Notes: generated by a model from the letters alone, not told the origin. A DNA stretch of 64,000 nt from Paenibacillus sp. CC-CFT747 (GCA_030323305.1 CP106741.1:5627501-5691500), one strand, 5' to 3'; numbered from the stretch's first letter, positions 37,565-48,825 are shown. Translations and numbers: made by a program.

Positions 37565-38653
37565 TTAGGCATGGACGTGATAATCGGGTTTTAACAGCTT
37601 GGCCGCCCGGTCCATATCCTCCTCGTTGCGGAAAGAAAGCCGAAGAATGCCCGGAACATCGGCCCGATTCTCAATGATTTGAATATTGCTTAAGTTGATT
37701 CGCTCGTTACCGAGTGATGTCGTGATTTCTCCGATGATCCCCGGATGGTCCGGTACATCGACATACAAATCAAACAAGGAAGTGAGAACCCCTTTTCTTC
37801 GTTCGGGGATTTGATTGCGGAATTCCCGTGACTGGCGGAACTGCTCTTCGATCCCTTCTCCGGATCCGGATTCCAGAAGCGCTGTAAAGCTCTCCATCTG
37901 CCCTTTCCATTCGCTAAGCAGCCTAAGGACGACTTCCCTGTTGTTGAGCAGGATATCGCGCCAAATCACCGGTTCGCTGGCTGCAATCCGGGTAATGTCC
38001 CGAAAGCCGCCGGCCGCGAGATTCTGGTACAGAGGATCGCTTTCGTTATACTTCGCTACCTGGTTAACCAGGGCAACGGCAATAATATGAGGAAGGTGGC
38101 TGATGGCTCCTACGATATCATCGTGCTGGGAAGCCTCCACCCGGACAATTTGAGCCCGCGTATAACGCAGAAGGTCTACAAGACTCTCATAAACGGATTC
38201 CGGAACATGCTTTCCCGGAGTCAGCACGTAAAAGGCATTCTCGTATAGAAGCGGAGTGGCCGCCTCGACGCCGGAGCGTTCGGATCCCGCCATGGGATGC
38301 CCGCCAATAAAATAGGATGATCCCCAATCCATGGCATCCGCAGCCCGGCAGATCGAAGCCTTGGTGCTTCCCACATCGGTAATGACGCAGCCCGGTTTAA
38401 GCGGGAGCTTGGAAAGCCTGTTAAGGTAATCCTCGACCATCCCTACCGGAACGCAGACAAATATAAAATCGGCTTCCGCCGCCGCTTCCTCAAAGGAAGT
38501 GGTAGCGTAGTCAACTACGCCCCGCTCCTTGTATTTCTTAACCGAAGCCTCCGAGTGGGAGTGTCCCACGACCCGGAGATCCGGCTTGCCTCTAAAACAG
38601 AGGGCTAATGATCCTCCCATTAGCCCTACCCCGTAAATTGTAATTGTCGTCAT
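37565..38653 (-). CDS. tyrA: Prephenate dehydrogenase
   Basis: NAD-dependent step to tyrosine. N-terminal IYGVGLMGGSLALCF Rossmann motif, TDVGSTKASI, and the active-site GGHPMAGSERSGVEAA. The helical dimer domain is followed by a C-terminal ACT domain (residues about 290-362: DVPDHPGIIGEITTSLGNERINLSNIQII) that is expected to bind tyrosine for feedback control. 362 aa. Last gene of the aro-trp-hisC-tyrA array. Confidence 0.96.
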   Translation of the reverse strand: MTTITIYGVGLMGGSLALCFRGKPDLRVVGHSHSEASVKKYKERGVVDYATTSFEEAAAEADFIFVCVPVGMVEDYLNRLSKLPLKPGCVITDVGSTKASICRAADAMDWGSSYFIGGHPMAGSERSGVEAATPLLYENAFYVLTPGKHVPESVYESLVDLLRYTRAQIVRVEASQHDDIVGAISHLPHIIAVALVNQVAKYNESDPLYQNLAAGGFRDITRIAASEPVIWRDILLNNREVVLRLLSEWKGQMESFTALLESGSGEGIEEQFRQSREFRNQIPERRKGVLTSLFDLYVDVPDHPGIIGEITTSLGNERINLSNIQIIENRADVPGILRLSFRNEEDMDRAAKLLKPDYHVHA

Positions 38654-38670
38654 TCCATCAACCTTCTCAA

Positions 38671-39770
38671 TTAGGCTTGCACGGCGGCGCCGGACAGAAC
38701 CTCTTCGAGATCGCGGATAAACTTCTCGTTCTGCTCCTGGCTGCCCACCGTCACCCGCAGCGACGTCGGGAAATCCAGGGCGTGCCCTCCGCGAACGATC
38801 ATGCCTTTACGCAGCAGCGCGTTAAAGATATCGGCCGCAGGCTTGCCGACATCGACCATAATGAAGTTTCCGTTGGCCGGAAAATAGCTAAGTCCCATCC
38901 GATCGAATTGGGAGGTCAAATAGTTGAGACCAACACGGTTCGCTTCCCGGCAGCTGGCCACGAACTCATCATCTTCGAGGGAAGCCAGAGCGGCCGCTTG
39001 GGCAAAACGGGTCGTATTGAAAGGCTCGCGGACCTGGTTGATGGAACGGATGACTTCCGGACGTCCGATTCCGTAACCGATCCGAAGAGAAGCGAGCCCA
39101 TAAATTTTGGAGAACGTGCGAAGCAGAATAACATTCGGGTATTCCTTCAGCAGCTGCAAGCCGTCCGGGAATTCCGGATCCGTGCTGTATTCCACATAGG
39201 CTTCGTCGAGTACGACCAGGACATGAGGCGCAACCTTCTCCATAAAGTCCTTCACTTCCGCATGGGTCACAATCGTTCCCGTCGGATTGTTCGGGTTGCA
39301 AATCCAAACGATTTTCGTCCGCTCGGTGACTTTCTCCAGCATGGATGGCAGATCATGTTTGCCGTTTACCAGCGGAACCTCAATCGTTACCGCCCCTTCA
39401 ATCTCGGCATTATGCTTATACTGAGGGAAGGTATGGGTGGCCATGATGTTCTCGTCGCCGGAAGACAGGAAGGCGCGGGCCAACATGAGAATAATCTCAT
39501 CGGAGCCGGCTCCGAAAATAACTTGATCGGGGGCCACTCCAAATTTGGCGGCTACCGCATTCGTCAGCACCACCGCCCCTCCGTCCGGGTACAGGCTCAG
39601 GTTTTCCATTTCGGCCTGGATGGCTTCCTTCGCTTTCGGTGAGCATCCGAACGGATTCTCATTCGAGGCGAGCTTGGTTACCTCGGTTAGGCCGAATTCG
39701 CGTTTTACTTCTTCAATGGGCTTGCCCGGCTGGTACACCGGAAGATGAACGATATTTTTTTGGGCTGCAC
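38671..39770 (-). CDS. hisC: Histidinol-phosphate aminotransferase (frameshift at 39755-39761)
   Basis: PLP enzyme of class I/II fold that acts on histidinol phosphate and aromatic keto acids. Core: KLASNENPFGCSPKA, ICNPNNPTGTIVTHAE, LDEAYVEYS, and the PLP lysine in RTFSKIYGLASLRIGYG. The start is GTG 39770 after GAGGTG; QPKKNIVHLPVYQPGKPIEEV appears once an A is added to the run at 39755-39761. 366 aa. An ATG inside the gene would cut off these residues. In Bacillus this paralogue serves both histidine and aromatic synthesis. Confidence 0.94.
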
Positions 39771-39813
39771 AATGAACACCTCTTATTCGCTGTTTAAGAT
39801 CATTTACCTATCG

Positions 39814-40620
39814 TTAATTCCTTAATTGTGACACAAATTCGCGAATTTGCAAGAGTCCTTGTTCACGCGTGGATTCGGATTTCAGCTCGGGAAGCACCTT
39901 TTCGATCTGCTTCACGATGGCGCTTCCTACCACCACCCCATCGCAAATCTCGGAGAACCGGTCCACCTGCTCCCGGCTTGAAATCCCGAACCCGATGGCA
40001 ATGGGAAGCGACGTGGAATTTTTAACCGTCTGGAGGAAATCGTTAATCCCCTCAAAAAATTGCGAACGTGTTCCTGTTACTCCAAGGGAAGACACGCAAT
40101 AGATAAAGCCCGCCGCCTCGGAAACAATTCGCGCAATCCTCTCGTTCGACGTGGGAGCCACGAGCGGAATCAAATGAATATTATGTTTAACGGACAGCTC
40201 TTTAAGCGGTCCATGCTCTTCAATGGGAAGATCCGGAATGATTAAGCCGCTGATTTCATTCTCCAGAACCAGATCGAAGAAGTGTTCCAGTCCAAGCTGA
40301 AGAACCGGGTTGTAATAAGTGAACAGGATAAAGGGAAGCTTGCTCCCCTGCTCCCGGCATGTTTTGGCCACACGCATACAATCCACAATCGTGATCCGGT
40401 TCTGAAGAGCTCTTTGCGAAGAGCTTTGAATAACGGGGCCATCGGCCAAAGGATCGGAGTAGGGGACCCCAAGCTCCACGATATCGGCTCCGGCCGCCTC
40501 CAATTCGTGAACGATAGCAACGGTTGTCTCCACATCCGGGTCTCCAACCGTGATAAAAGGGATTAGGGCGGTGCGGTTCTGTTCTTTTAATGATTGAAAC
40601 GCTGCGTCAATACGGTTCAT
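39814..40620 (-). CDS. trpA: Tryptophan synthase alpha chain
   Basis: Cleaves indole-3-glycerol phosphate to indole. Motifs: [36 protein letters not shown] (catalytic Glu and Asp), [53 protein letters not shown]. 268 aa. It overlaps trpB by 14 bases. Confidence 0.97.
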   Translation of the reverse strand: MNRIDAAFQSLKEQNRTALIPFITVGDPDVETTVAIVHELEAAGADIVELGVPYSDPLADGPVIQSSSQRALQNRITIVDCMRVAKTCREQGSKLPFILFTYYNPVLQLGLEHFFDLVLENEISGLIIPDLPIEEHGPLKELSVKHNIHLIPLVAPTSNERIARIVSEAAGFIYCVSSLGVTGTRSQFFEGINDFLQTVKNSTSLPIAIGFGISSREQVDRFSEICDGVVVGSAIVKQIEKVLPELKSESTREQGLLQIREFVSQLRN

Positions 40621-41812
40621 TGATTTTGGCCCCCAGGTAGCTCATGATGGACTCCACGTCCTTATCCCCTCTTCCGGAGAGGGAGACCACGATGATTTGG
40701 TCCTTCGGCAGGGTAGGAGCCACCTTCATGGTCTGGGCGATCGCATGGGCACTTTCCAGTGCGGGAATGACCCCTTCCGTGCGGCTCAGAAACTGCAGCG
40801 CGTCCAGGGCTTCCTGGTCAGTGATCGGAACATATTCCGCCCGTTCGGTATCTTTCAAGAAAGCATGCTCCGGACCGATCCCCGGGTAATCCAGGCCCGC
40901 GGAAATGGAGTGCGCCTCTTGAACCTGTCCATGCTCATCCTGCAGAAGATAACTGAACGACCCTTGGAACACCCCATGCTTCCCGCGAGTCATCGTCGCC
41001 GCATGCTTATCGGTGTGAAGCCCGTGTCCGGCTGCTTCCACTCCCATCAGACGAACGTCCTTATCCTGAACGAACGGATAGAAAATCCCCATGGCATTGC
41101 TGCCGCCGCCGACACAAGCGATCACCAGATCCGGAAGACGGCCTTCCTGCTCGAGAATCTGCTTACGCGCTTCATCTCCAATGATTCGCTGAAAATCCCG
41201 TACGATCATCGGATACGGATGGGGACCGGTCACCGAGCCCAGGATATAGAAAGTATCTTCAACATGGCTCACCCAGTAGCGGAGCGTTTCGTTACAGGCG
41301 TCCTTTAGGGTCCGGGAGCCCGACGTCACCGGAACGACTTCCGTACCCAGCAGATTCATGCGGAACACGTTCAACTGCTGGCGGCGGATGTCCTCCTCGC
41401 CCATGAACACTTTGCATTCAAAGCCCATCAGGGCGGCTACGGTAGCCGTCGCAACCCCGTGCTGGCCCGCTCCCGTTTCGGCGATGATTTTCTTCTTGCC
41501 CATCCGCTTCGCGAGAACGGCCTGGCCGATCGCATTGTTGATTTTGTGAGCGCCCGTATGGTTGAGATCCTCGCGCTTCAAGTAGATCTTAGCTCCGCCC
41601 AAAGCCTGCGTGAGCCGTTCCGCATAGTAAAGATTGGTCGGTCTGCCCGAATATTTCACCAGCAGATCATGGACCTCGCTTGTAAATTCGGGATCCCGGG
41701 AATATTTATGGTAAGCCTCTTCCAGCTCGATGAGAGCGTTCATTAAAGTTTCAGGTACGTATTTGCCCCCGAATTTGCCGAATCGGCCGTACTGGTCCGG
41801 TAACGTATTCAC
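40607..41812 (-). CDS. trpB: Tryptophan synthase beta chain
   Basis: PLP enzyme that condenses indole and serine. PLP lysine in [41 protein letters not shown] binds substrate, and [15 protein letters not shown] holds the phosphate. 401 aa. GTG start at 41812 overlaps the trpF stop as GTGA. Confidence 0.98.
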   Translation of the reverse strand: MNTLPDQYGRFGKFGGKYVPETLMNALIELEEAYHKYSRDPEFTSEVHDLLVKYSGRPTNLYYAERLTQALGGAKIYLKREDLNHTGAHKINNAIGQAVLAKRMGKKKIIAETGAGQHGVATATVAALMGFECKVFMGEEDIRRQQLNVFRMNLLGTEVVPVTSGSRTLKDACNETLRYWVSHVEDTFYILGSVTGPHPYPMIVRDFQRIIGDEARKQILEQEGRLPDLVIACVGGGSNAMGIFYPFVQDKDVRLMGVEAAGHGLHTDKHAATMTRGKHGVFQGSFSYLLQDEHGQVQEAHSISAGLDYPGIGPEHAFLKDTERAEYVPITDQEALDALQFLSRTEGVIPALESAHAIAQTMKVAPTLPKDQIIVVSLSGRGDKDVESIMSYLGAKINEPY

Positions 41813-42480
41813 AGCCCTTTCACCCTTTCCACGAATGCTAGTATTTTGGTCGAATCCTTGACTCCCTCAGTCTCCACACCGCTCGATACGTCGACTCCGT
41901 CCGGCTGGTACCGCTCGATCAAACCGGCTACATTGTCCGATGTCAGCCCTCCGGCGACCAAAAGCTTCATCCCCAGCTTACGCGCCGCTTCCCGGTATCC
42001 CGGAATGAGGTCCCAGGCGAACGTCTTTCCGCCGCCCCCTCCATGGACAGGCTCAAACGTATCCAACAAAATCGCATCGGCGGCGCCCCGGTAAGGAGAC
42101 AGCTGTTCCTCCGCCTCCTTAGAGCCGGAATCCGGACGGATCGAGATGACCTTGAAAACCTTCACGCCGAACTTGTCCCTCGCATAACGGCAGAGGAGCG
42201 GAGATTCCTGCCCGTGCAGCTGAATGACATCCAGCTTTGCCTGTTCCATTACCTCACTCATGTATTCTTCCGTCGGGTTCACGAACACGCCTACCGTCCG
42301 GGGCAGGGGAACGAGGCCGGTAGCCCGCATCAACTCCAGGAACCTTCCGGCTTGAGCGGCCGTGATCCGGCGTTTGCTAGGTGCAAACATAAAGCCGATG
42401 TAATCGATAGGATAAGAAAGAATGCGCTCGAGAGTGGCTTCATCGGTAATGCCGCATATTTTGACCTCGGCTGCCGTCAT
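41809..42480 (-). CDS. trpF: Phosphoribosylanthranilate isomerase
   Basis: Beta/alpha barrel isomerase. [34 protein letters not shown] has the catalytic cysteine. [37 protein letters not shown] and [15 protein letters not shown] follow, and the catalytic aspartate is in [15 protein letters not shown]. 223 aa. It lies within the trp operon. Confidence 0.96.
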   Translation of the reverse strand: MTAAEVKICGITDEATLERILSYPIDYIGFMFAPSKRRITAAQAGRFLELMRATGLVPLPRTVGVFVNPTEEYMSEVMEQAKLDVIQLHGQESPLLCRYARDKFGVKVFKVISIRPDSGSKEAEEQLSPYRGAADAILLDTFEPVHGGGGGKTFAWDLIPGYREAARKLGMKLLVAGGLTSDNVAGLIERYQPDGVDVSSGVETEGVKDSTKILAFVERVKGL

Positions 42481-42482
42481 AG

Positions 42483-43283
42483 CTAGTTCACTCCCGCGCC
42501 GGGGGCGCCGAGAAGATCCTCAACCGCACGGCTGACGGAAGGCTGGCGCATAAAGTGCTCACCGATCAGCAGAGCCCGGGCCCCCGTTGAGTACAGGTAG
42601 TCGATTTCCTCCGGCTTGGAAATGCCGCTTTCGCTCACAATGGTTTTTCCAGCGGGGATGGTCTTCGCCAGTTCCTCCGTTGTCTTGAGGTCGGTGACGA
42701 ACGTCTTCAGGTTGCGGTTGTTGATCCCGATCAGTTCGGCATCGAGAGTGAGCACACGGTCCAGCTCCTCCTGATCGTGAACCTCCACCAGCGCATCCAG
42801 ACCAAGGTCCCGGCTCAGCTGTAAGAACTCTTTCATTTGACCCGTGGTCAGGATAGCCGCAATAAGAAGCACGGCGTCCGCTCCAATGACGCGGGCTTCA
42901 TAGATTTGCCGGTAATCAATCGTAAAGTCCTTGCGAAGCAGCGGCACCTTAACCGCTTGGCGCACCGCGCTCAAATAGGCATTGCTGCCTTGAAAGTAAT
43001 CGGTATCGGTCAAGACGGAGATGCAGTCCGTTCCGGCTTCTTCATACGCCTTGGCAATCGCGGTTGGCTCAAAATCCTCCCGGATTAGCCCTTTCGAAGG
43101 GGAGGCCTTCTTAACCTCCGCAATAAGCCCCATCCGGCGCCGACGGCCTTCCGTCAACGCCCGGGCAAACCCTCTCGTAGGAGGAAGCTCCGCGATGTTC
43201 TTCTCCGCTTGGGTGAGGGAAAAACTATTCTTCAACTCTTCGACTTCTCTGCGTTTGGTATCAACAATTCGATCAAGAAACAT
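42483..43283 (-). CDS. trpC: Indole-3-glycerol phosphate synthase
   Basis: Beta/alpha barrel. AEVKKASPSKGLIREDFEPTAIA carries the catalytic lysines. Further motifs are SVLTDTDYFQGSNAYL, LLRKDFTIDYRQIYEARVIGADAVLLI, GINNRNLKTFVTDL, and VSESGISKPEEI. 266 aa. It overlaps the trpD end by 11 bases. Confidence 0.97.
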   Translation of the reverse strand: MFLDRIVDTKRREVEELKNSFSLTQAEKNIAELPPTRGFARALTEGRRRRMGLIAEVKKASPSKGLIREDFEPTAIAKAYEEAGTDCISVLTDTDYFQGSNAYLSAVRQAVKVPLLRKDFTIDYRQIYEARVIGADAVLLIAAILTTGQMKEFLQLSRDLGLDALVEVHDQEELDRVLTLDAELIGINNRNLKTFVTDLKTTEELAKTIPAGKTIVSESGISKPEEIDYLYSTGARALLIGEHFMRQPSVSRAVEDLLGAPGAGVN

Positions 43284-44312
43284 GGCTGAACGCTCCCGTA
43301 CATTGGACTAGCTCCCGCAGCTTATCGGCGGCACGCTTGGAATCGATAACCGCTGCCGCTAATTTTACACCTTCCTGCAGGGTCGAGCAACGCTCCGACA
43401 CATAGAAGCAGGCTCCGGCATTGGCGAGCACGATATCCCGGTGAGCTCCCCGGCTGCCATGTAGAATGGCTTCGATGATTTCTGCATTGGTCTGGGCGTC
43501 GCCGCCCGCCACATCGTTCATCGTGTAGGTTCCGAGCCCCAATTCATCCGGGCTGATCTCGTAAGTGCGGATCGTGGAATCTTTCAGCTCGGTTACCTGG
43601 GTCGGAGCCGATATGCTGATCTCATCCAACCCGTCGTAGCTCGCTACGACCATGCCGCGGCGGAGATTCAAGGCGTGCAGCACTTCGGCGATTAGCTGCG
43701 TTTTGCTGCGGTCGAAAACGCCGAGAAGCTGACGATCGGCTCCAGCCGGATTGGTAAGCGGCCCCAGAAGGTTGAAAACAGTTCGAATGCCGAGCTCGCG
43801 GCGAGGAGCCGCGGCGTGCTTCATAGACTGGTGGTACGACATGGCAAACAGGAAGCAAATGCCGATCTGATCCAGGCAGCGGGACGCCTGTGCGCCGTCC
43901 AGGTGAATGTTAACCCCGAGAGCCTCCAGCACATCGGCGCTTCCGCTCTTGCTCGACATGGCCCGGTTCCCGTGCTTCGCTACCCGGATTCCGCCGGCCG
44001 CAGCAACGAGTGCGGAGGCGGTGGAAATGTTGAACGTATTCGCGCCGTCCCCCCGGTTCCGCAAGTGTCCAGAAGATCAAACTGCTCCGTCTCCACGCGG
44101 TTCGCCCGGCTTCTCATCGACTCCGCAAAGCCGGTAATTTCCTCCGATGTTTCCCCTTTCATTCTCAGGGCGGTCACCAGGCTGCCGATCTGGGCGTGTG
44201 TCGCTTCCCCTTCCATGATCTCATCCATGACCATTCTCGCTTCTTCCCTGCCCAGGCTTCCGCCTCCGGTAATCGTGGCGATCGCCTGCTGGATCTTCAA
44301 TTTGGTCTCCAT
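43273..44312 (-). CDS. trpD: Anthranilate phosphoribosyltransferase (frameshift at 44049-44054)
   Basis: Transfers phosphoribose to anthranilate. The N-terminal helical domain is in one frame up to LLDTCGTGG. Adding one G to the run at 44049-44054 continues as DGANTFNISTASALVAAAGGIRVAKHGNRAMSSKSGSADVLEALG, the expected PRPP-binding sequence. Corrected length 346 aa. The start is ATG 44312, eight bases after GGGAGG. Confidence 0.94.
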
Positions 44313-44328
44313 AGTGAATTCCTCCCGA

Positions 44329-45874
44329 TTAAAGTTGAACAAAATAATCGCTGTTGATCTCTGCAGGCTGTTCCTTCTTACCGGTAAAAATGGCTTCCGC
44401 CATACGGATCGATTTCAGCAGAGCTTTGGCTTTGTTCTCCGTCTCTTCAAATTCCTTCTCCGGAACGGAATCCCATACGATGCCCGCTCCCGCCTGAACA
44501 TAGGCTTTGCCGTTCTTGAAGATGATCGTCCGAATCGTGATGCACGTATCGAGGTTTCCGGAGAAACCCAGGTAGCCGATAGCCCCCGCATAGGCTCCCC
44601 GGGATTCGTTCTCGAGCTCGGCGATGATCTCCATCGCTCTCAGCTTGGGTGCCCCCGATACCGTTCCCGCCGGCAGACAGGAAATAAAGGCATCGAAGAA
44701 ATCCTTGTCCTCGCGGATGGTTCCGACCACGTTCGAGACGATGTGCATCACATGCGAGTAACGCTCGACCTCCATGAACGTATCGCACTTCACCGTTCCG
44801 AATTTCGCTACCCGCCCGATGTCGTTCCTTCCAAGATCCACGAGCATCAGATGCTCCGCCCGTTCCTTCTCGTCCGCCAGCAATTCCTTCTCGAGCGCCA
44901 AATCCTCTTCCGTGGTGCGGCCGCGCGGCCGGGTCCCGGCAATCGGCCGGGTTTCTACCTTGTGATCCTCCACCCGGACAAGCAGCTCGGGAGAAGTGCC
45001 CACGATGACCTCGTCGTCCATTTTCAGATAATACATATAGGGGAGGGATTCATCGTTCTCAGCACCCGGTACACCTGCAGGGGCGAAACGGCGGTCTCAA
45101 TCTCAAAGCGCTGGGATAGCACCACCTGAAAAATATCTCCGGCCCGGATGTATTCCTTCGCCTGCTCGACATTGGAGATGAATTTCTCTTTGGTGACGTT
45201 CGATTGGATTTCCCCAGCTCCACTTCTTCCGGAATGGCGTGCTGGGTCAGGTGCGAAGGGGCCAGCGGTCTTCTGAGCTTCTCAATCGTGGCGTCGATTC
45301 GGGCACAGGTCCGGTTGTATTCCTCGGCAATTTCCGCATCGGAGGCAAACGGAGGGACATGCACATTCGCGATAACCTTCAGCTGCTGCTTGAAGTGGTC
45401 GAAGACGACCAGCTGGTCGCAGAACATGAACTGAATGTCGTTCATTTGCAGATCGTCCGTCCGGTGCTTCGGAAGGTTCTCATAATACTGAAGGAGATCG
45501 TATCCGAAAAAGCCGACCGCCCCTCCGGTCAATCGGGGCATATCCGGCAGGGAAGGACTGCGGTAGGCCCTCAGGTAGGCTTTCAGCACCTCCAGCGGCT
45601 TCTCGTGATGGACCTTCGTCTCCGAGCCCTTCGTGACTTCGATCGCTCCGTTCTTTCCGCGGATCATCAGGAAGGGATCGGTCCCGATAAAGGAATAACG
45701 CGCCCATTTAACCCCGCCTTCCACACTTTCCAGCAGAAACGCCCGCGGCTCCTCGTGAAATTGCTGAAACACGCGAATCGGGGTTTCGGTGTCCGCCAGC
45801 AAATGCCGGACAACGGGAATCAGGTTGAAGGTTTTGGCGTAGCGGATAATCTCCTGCAGCTCAGGGGTATACAT
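44329..45874 (-). CDS. trpE: Anthranilate synthase component I (two frameshifts)
   Basis: Chorismate to anthranilate, with a separate glutamine amidotransferase that is not in the window (pabA/trpG is outside the operon, as in B. subtilis). N-terminal feedback region [18 protein letters not shown]. After one G at 45212-45215 it continues [37 protein letters not shown]. After one C at 45040-45043 it continues MNPSPYMYYL. The C-terminal catalytic part has [21 protein letters not shown] and [15 protein letters not shown]. 515 aa. Start ATG 45874 behind AAGGAG. TRAP-regulated leader upstream. Confidence 0.94.
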
Positions 45875-45913
45875 GGGCACCTCTCCTTAGGTATGGGGGA
45901 GTTGATGATTTAA

Positions 45914-45943
45914 ACAAAAAAACCTCTGCCGGAAGGCAGAGGC
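45914..45943 (-). terminator. trp leader attenuator terminator
   Basis: Stem GCCTCTGCC/GGCAGAGG with loop TTCC, followed on the minus strand by TTTTTTTG, 40 bases before trpE. It is the termination arm of the TRAP-controlled leader. I did not resolve the competing antiterminator. Confidence 0.85.
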
Positions 45944-46012
45944 AAACGTTGTAATATGTAAGGAGTTCGGAATAGTCAAATAAATCGGACATGGCCCAAG
46001 AAGCCCGTGCTT

Positions 46013-46073
46013 CTCATCCTGTCTCCCTCGACTCCGCTCAACATATCTCAACTCATCTCAACTCTTCTTCCTT
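46013..46073 (-). promoter_or_regulatory. TRAP-binding triplet array in the trp leader
   Basis: Eleven (G/A)AG triplets on the minus strand. GAG occurs at 46062, 46057, 46052, 46047, 46037, 46032, 46027, 46023 and 46013 (lower coordinate of each), and AAG at 46067 and 46071. Most spacers are 2 bases. The two 7-base gaps equal a degenerate triplet plus two spacers. B. subtilis TRAP binds eleven such triplets. The window also encodes TRAP (mtrB). Confidence 0.88.
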
Positions 46074-46074
46074 C

Positions 46075-46104
46075 ATATTACCTTACCTGACGACGATCCG
46101 TCAA
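46075..46104 (-). promoter_or_regulatory. trp operon promoter
   Basis: On the minus strand TTGACG (46099-46104) and TAATAT (46075-46080) with an 18-base spacer, just after the aroH stop. Transcription would begin at the edge of the TRAP triplets. Read-through from the aroC promoter can also reach trp. Confidence 0.6.
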
Positions 46105-46121
46105 TGCCTGGAAAGCGGCCT

Positions 46122-46499
46122 TTACCCTTTCGCCTGTACGATATCGGGACGGAGGCTTCTGGCTTCATTTAAATAAACATGGCGGATTTCGTTCTGTTTC
46201 TTGGTGGTGTTAATATGAACCATCAGCCGGATGCATTTCGGCAGGCTCGGCTTCACCGGGATCTCGATGGAGCACATCAAGGGGACGAGCTCCCAACCGC
46301 CCATCTGGCGAATGGCTCTCGCCGGGAACGTGGCGGTCAAATCCTCCGTTGTCGTTATGAAGACACTCGCGATGTCTTCCGGAACCACGTCATTCTCCAC
46401 TACAATCTGATTCAGCATCTCGATGGTCGCCTGCAAGATTTCTTGCTCTTCATTGTTCTCCACGGTAGTCGCACCGCGAATTCCACGTACCCACATCAT
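46122..46499 (-). CDS. aroH: Chorismate mutase, AroH class
   Basis: Trimeric chorismate mutase that makes prephenate for tyrosine and phenylalanine. RGIRGATTVENNEEQEILQATIEML at the N-terminus; active-site segments FPARAIRQMGGWELVPLMCSIEIPV and CIRLMVHINT; C-terminal IRHVYLNEARSLRPD. 125 aa. ATG directly abuts the aroB TAG, with GGGAGG upstream. Confidence 0.96.
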   Translation of the reverse strand: MMWVRGIRGATTVENNEEQEILQATIEMLNQIVVENDVVPEDIASVFITTTEDLTATFPARAIRQMGGWELVPLMCSIEIPVKPSLPKCIRLMVHINTTKKQNEIRHVYLNEARSLRPDIVQAKG

Positions 46500-47593
46500 C
46501 TAGGCCTCCCGCTTCAGTTCTTCCACTACTTCTCTGACCCACTCGACCGGAACCTGCTTGTTGATTTCAACCCGGCCGATTTCCGTAGGCAGGACAAAGA
46601 CCGTGCGGCCTTCCTTAAATTTCTTGTCGTGCATCATCGCTTTCATAATCCGGTCGGTATCGAGGTGCTCCGGCAGCCGGACCGGCAGTCCGAATTTGGC
46701 CAGAATGCGCTTCGTCTCGGTGTAGATCCGTTCCGAACGGCCCATTCTCACAGCCAGCTTAGCAGAGCCGACCATTCCGATGGAAATGGCTTCCCCGTGA
46801 AGAAGCTCGTTGTAGCCGGCGACCGCTTCCAGTGCATGACCTATCGTGTGGCCGAGATTAAGAATAGCCCGCAGGTCGTTTTCCTTCTCATCTTGGGAAA
46901 CGACATACGCTTTGACCTGGCAGCCCATATATAGGCCGTACTCCAGCTTGTCGGGCTCAAGCGTCAGAATCTCCTCCGCATGCTGATCCAGCCAAGCCGT
47001 AAATTCCGCATCCCAGATCAAGCCGTGCTTGATCATTTCGGATAACCCGGCGCGAATCTCGCGCTCGGGTAGCGTCCGAAGCGTGGCTGTGTCGTAGAGA
47101 ACGAGCTCGGGCTGATGAAATGCACCGATAATGTTCTTCGCCTTCGGATGATTGACGGCAACCTTGCCGCCGACGCTGCTGTCATGAGCAAGAATGGTTG
47201 TAGGAATCTGAACGAAACGGATTCCTCTCATGTAGCTTGCGGCCACGAAGCCGGCCAGGTCCCCCACAACACCGCCGCCAAGAGCCACGATGGCGGAGCT
47301 TCGGTCGAGGCCCGCATCCAAGGCGGCCCCGATAATGTCCTCGAGTACGCTGAGGGCTTTGGACCTTTCTCCTGCGGCTACCACGTAAGAGGCAACTTGA
47401 TAGCCGCCCGCCGTTAGCCTTTGCGTTATCCGGTCCAGATACACGGGAGCCACATGCTCGTCGGTTACGATCATCAAAGGAGAAGCTTTGCGAATGTCAT
47501 GCTTCTCGAACAAGGAAGCGATCTCGTCGAGGATTCCTCTCCAATATAGATGGGATAGGAACGGTCCCCTAAGTTAACCTGCAGCTCTCTCAT
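46500..47593 (-). CDS. aroB: 3-dehydroquinate synthase (frameshift at 47536-47537)
   Basis: Second shikimate step, NAD- and metal-dependent. N-terminal RELQVNLGDRSYPIYIGEG is in one frame. Adding one G at 47536-47537 continues ILDEIASLFEKHDIRKASPLMIVTDEHVAPVY. Core: GGGVVGDLAGFVAASYMRGIRFVQIPTTILAHDSSVGGKVAVNHPKAKNIIGAFHQP, GLSEMIKHGLI, and metal-binding NLGHTIGHALE. 364 aa. ATG 47593 lies one base after the aroC stop. Confidence 0.95.
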
Positions 47594-47594
47594 C

Positions 47595-48758
47595 CTAGTA
47601 GCTCTCCACTTGGGCTTTGTAATTCGCCAGGTTCGCCCGAATTTCTTCGATGGAGTCCCCGCCGAATTTTTCCATGAAAGCCTGCGCGATCTCCCAAGCC
47701 ACTACATTCTCCATGATGACGCCAGCCGCCGGAACGGCACACGTATCGGAGCGCTCCACTTGAGCGGTGAACGTTTCCTTCGTATCGATGTCCACGCTTT
47801 GAAGGGCCTTATAGAGGGTCGAGATCGGCTTCATGACGCCGCGTACGACAACCGGCTCTCCCGTGGTCATTCCGCCTTCGAAACCGCCGGCGCGGTTGGA
47901 CGCCCGGTGGAATCCCTTCTCTTCATTATAACGGATTTCGTCATGGACCTTGGAGCCCCGGAGCGACGCCGCCTCGAAGCCGATGCCGAATTCCACGCCT
48001 TTGAACGCTTGGATGGAGAGCACCGCCTGGGCAATCCGCCCATCGAGCTTCCGGTCCCATTGGACGTGGCTGCCGAGTCCGACCGGCACCCCTTCCACAA
48101 TGACTTCCACAATGCCGCCTAACGTATCCCCGTCTTCCTTGGCTGCATCGATAGCCGCAATCATCTGCACTTCCGCTTCTTTGTCCGCTACCCGTACAGG
48201 AGATTCTTCCGTAATCCGGATCAGTTCATCCACGGAGAGGTCGGCCCGCTTCGCTTCCACATCGCCGATGCGCAGTACCTGGCCGGCCACCTTGATCCCG
48301 AATTCGGCCAGCAGCTCCCGGGCCAAAGCCCCGACCGCTACGCGGGCCGTCGTTTCACGGGCACTGGATCTCTCCAGAATGTTCCGCAGGTCCTTCTGGT
48401 TATATTTCAAGCCGCCGTTCAGATCCGCATGTCCCGGACGGGGGCGGTGCACCCTTCTTCTTCCTTCGTTGTCTTCATCGACCGGCTCGGAGCCCATGAT
48501 CTTGGTCCAGTGCTTCCAGTCGTTGTTCTCCACCACCAACGCGATGGGCGCTCCGGTCGTTTGGCCGTGCCGGACTCCGCCTTTCAGCTGGGCCGTATCC
48601 TTCTCGATCTGCATCCGCAGTCCCCGGCCGTATCCCTTCTGCCTGCGGGCCAGCTGGAAATTGATATTGTCCAGAGCAACCTTCAGGTTGCTGGGCATTC
48701 CTTCAATGATGGCCGTCAGCTGCGGGCCGTGTGTTTCTCCTGCCGTTAAGTATCTCAC
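47595..48758 (-). CDS. aroC: Chorismate synthase
   Basis: FMN-dependent last step of the common aromatic pathway. Signatures: [73 protein letters not shown], and [16 protein letters not shown], ending with [18 protein letters not shown]. 387 aa. GTG start at 48758 after GGGGAG. First gene of aroC-aroB-aroH. Confidence 0.97.
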   Translation of the reverse strand: MRYLTAGETHGPQLTAIIEGMPSNLKVALDNINFQLARRQKGYGRGLRMQIEKDTAQLKGGVRHGQTTGAPIALVVENNDWKHWTKIMGSEPVDEDNEGRRRVHRPRPGHADLNGGLKYNQKDLRNILERSSARETTARVAVGALARELLAEFGIKVAGQVLRIGDVEAKRADLSVDELIRITEESPVRVADKEAEVQMIAAIDAAKEDGDTLGGIVEVIVEGVPVGLGSHVQWDRKLDGRIAQAVLSIQAFKGVEFGIGFEAASLRGSKVHDEIRYNEEKGFHRASNRAGGFEGGMTTGEPVVVRGVMKPISTLYKALQSVDIDTKETFTAQVERSDTCAVPAAGVIMENVVAWEIAQAFMEKFGGDSIEEIRANLANYKAQVESY

Positions 48759-48825
48759 GTCGTAAGCTCCCCTCGTTATCCCAAAACCTCTTGCGCCAAA
48801 AACGCTTTAGCGCTTTTATGTGCTA

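Noticed and set aside
38644-39642. 332-codon plus-strand frame opposite hisC
   Set aside because: Shadow of hisC. The opposite strand has clear PLP-enzyme motifs.
43816-45129. 437-codon open frame on the plus strand opposite trpD/trpE
   Set aside because: It is antisense to well-defined trp genes, lacks a ribosome site and has no family-like sequence. It arises from GC-rich codon bias.
46013-46073. CTC-rich direct repeat as a CRISPR-like or microsatellite repeat
   Set aside because: Units are 3 bases with 2-base spacers on the trp leader strand, which fits TRAP triplets. No long repeats or spacers.
47950-48765. 271-codon plus-strand frame opposite aroC
   Set aside because: Shadow of chorismate synthase; serine/proline-rich low-complexity translation.
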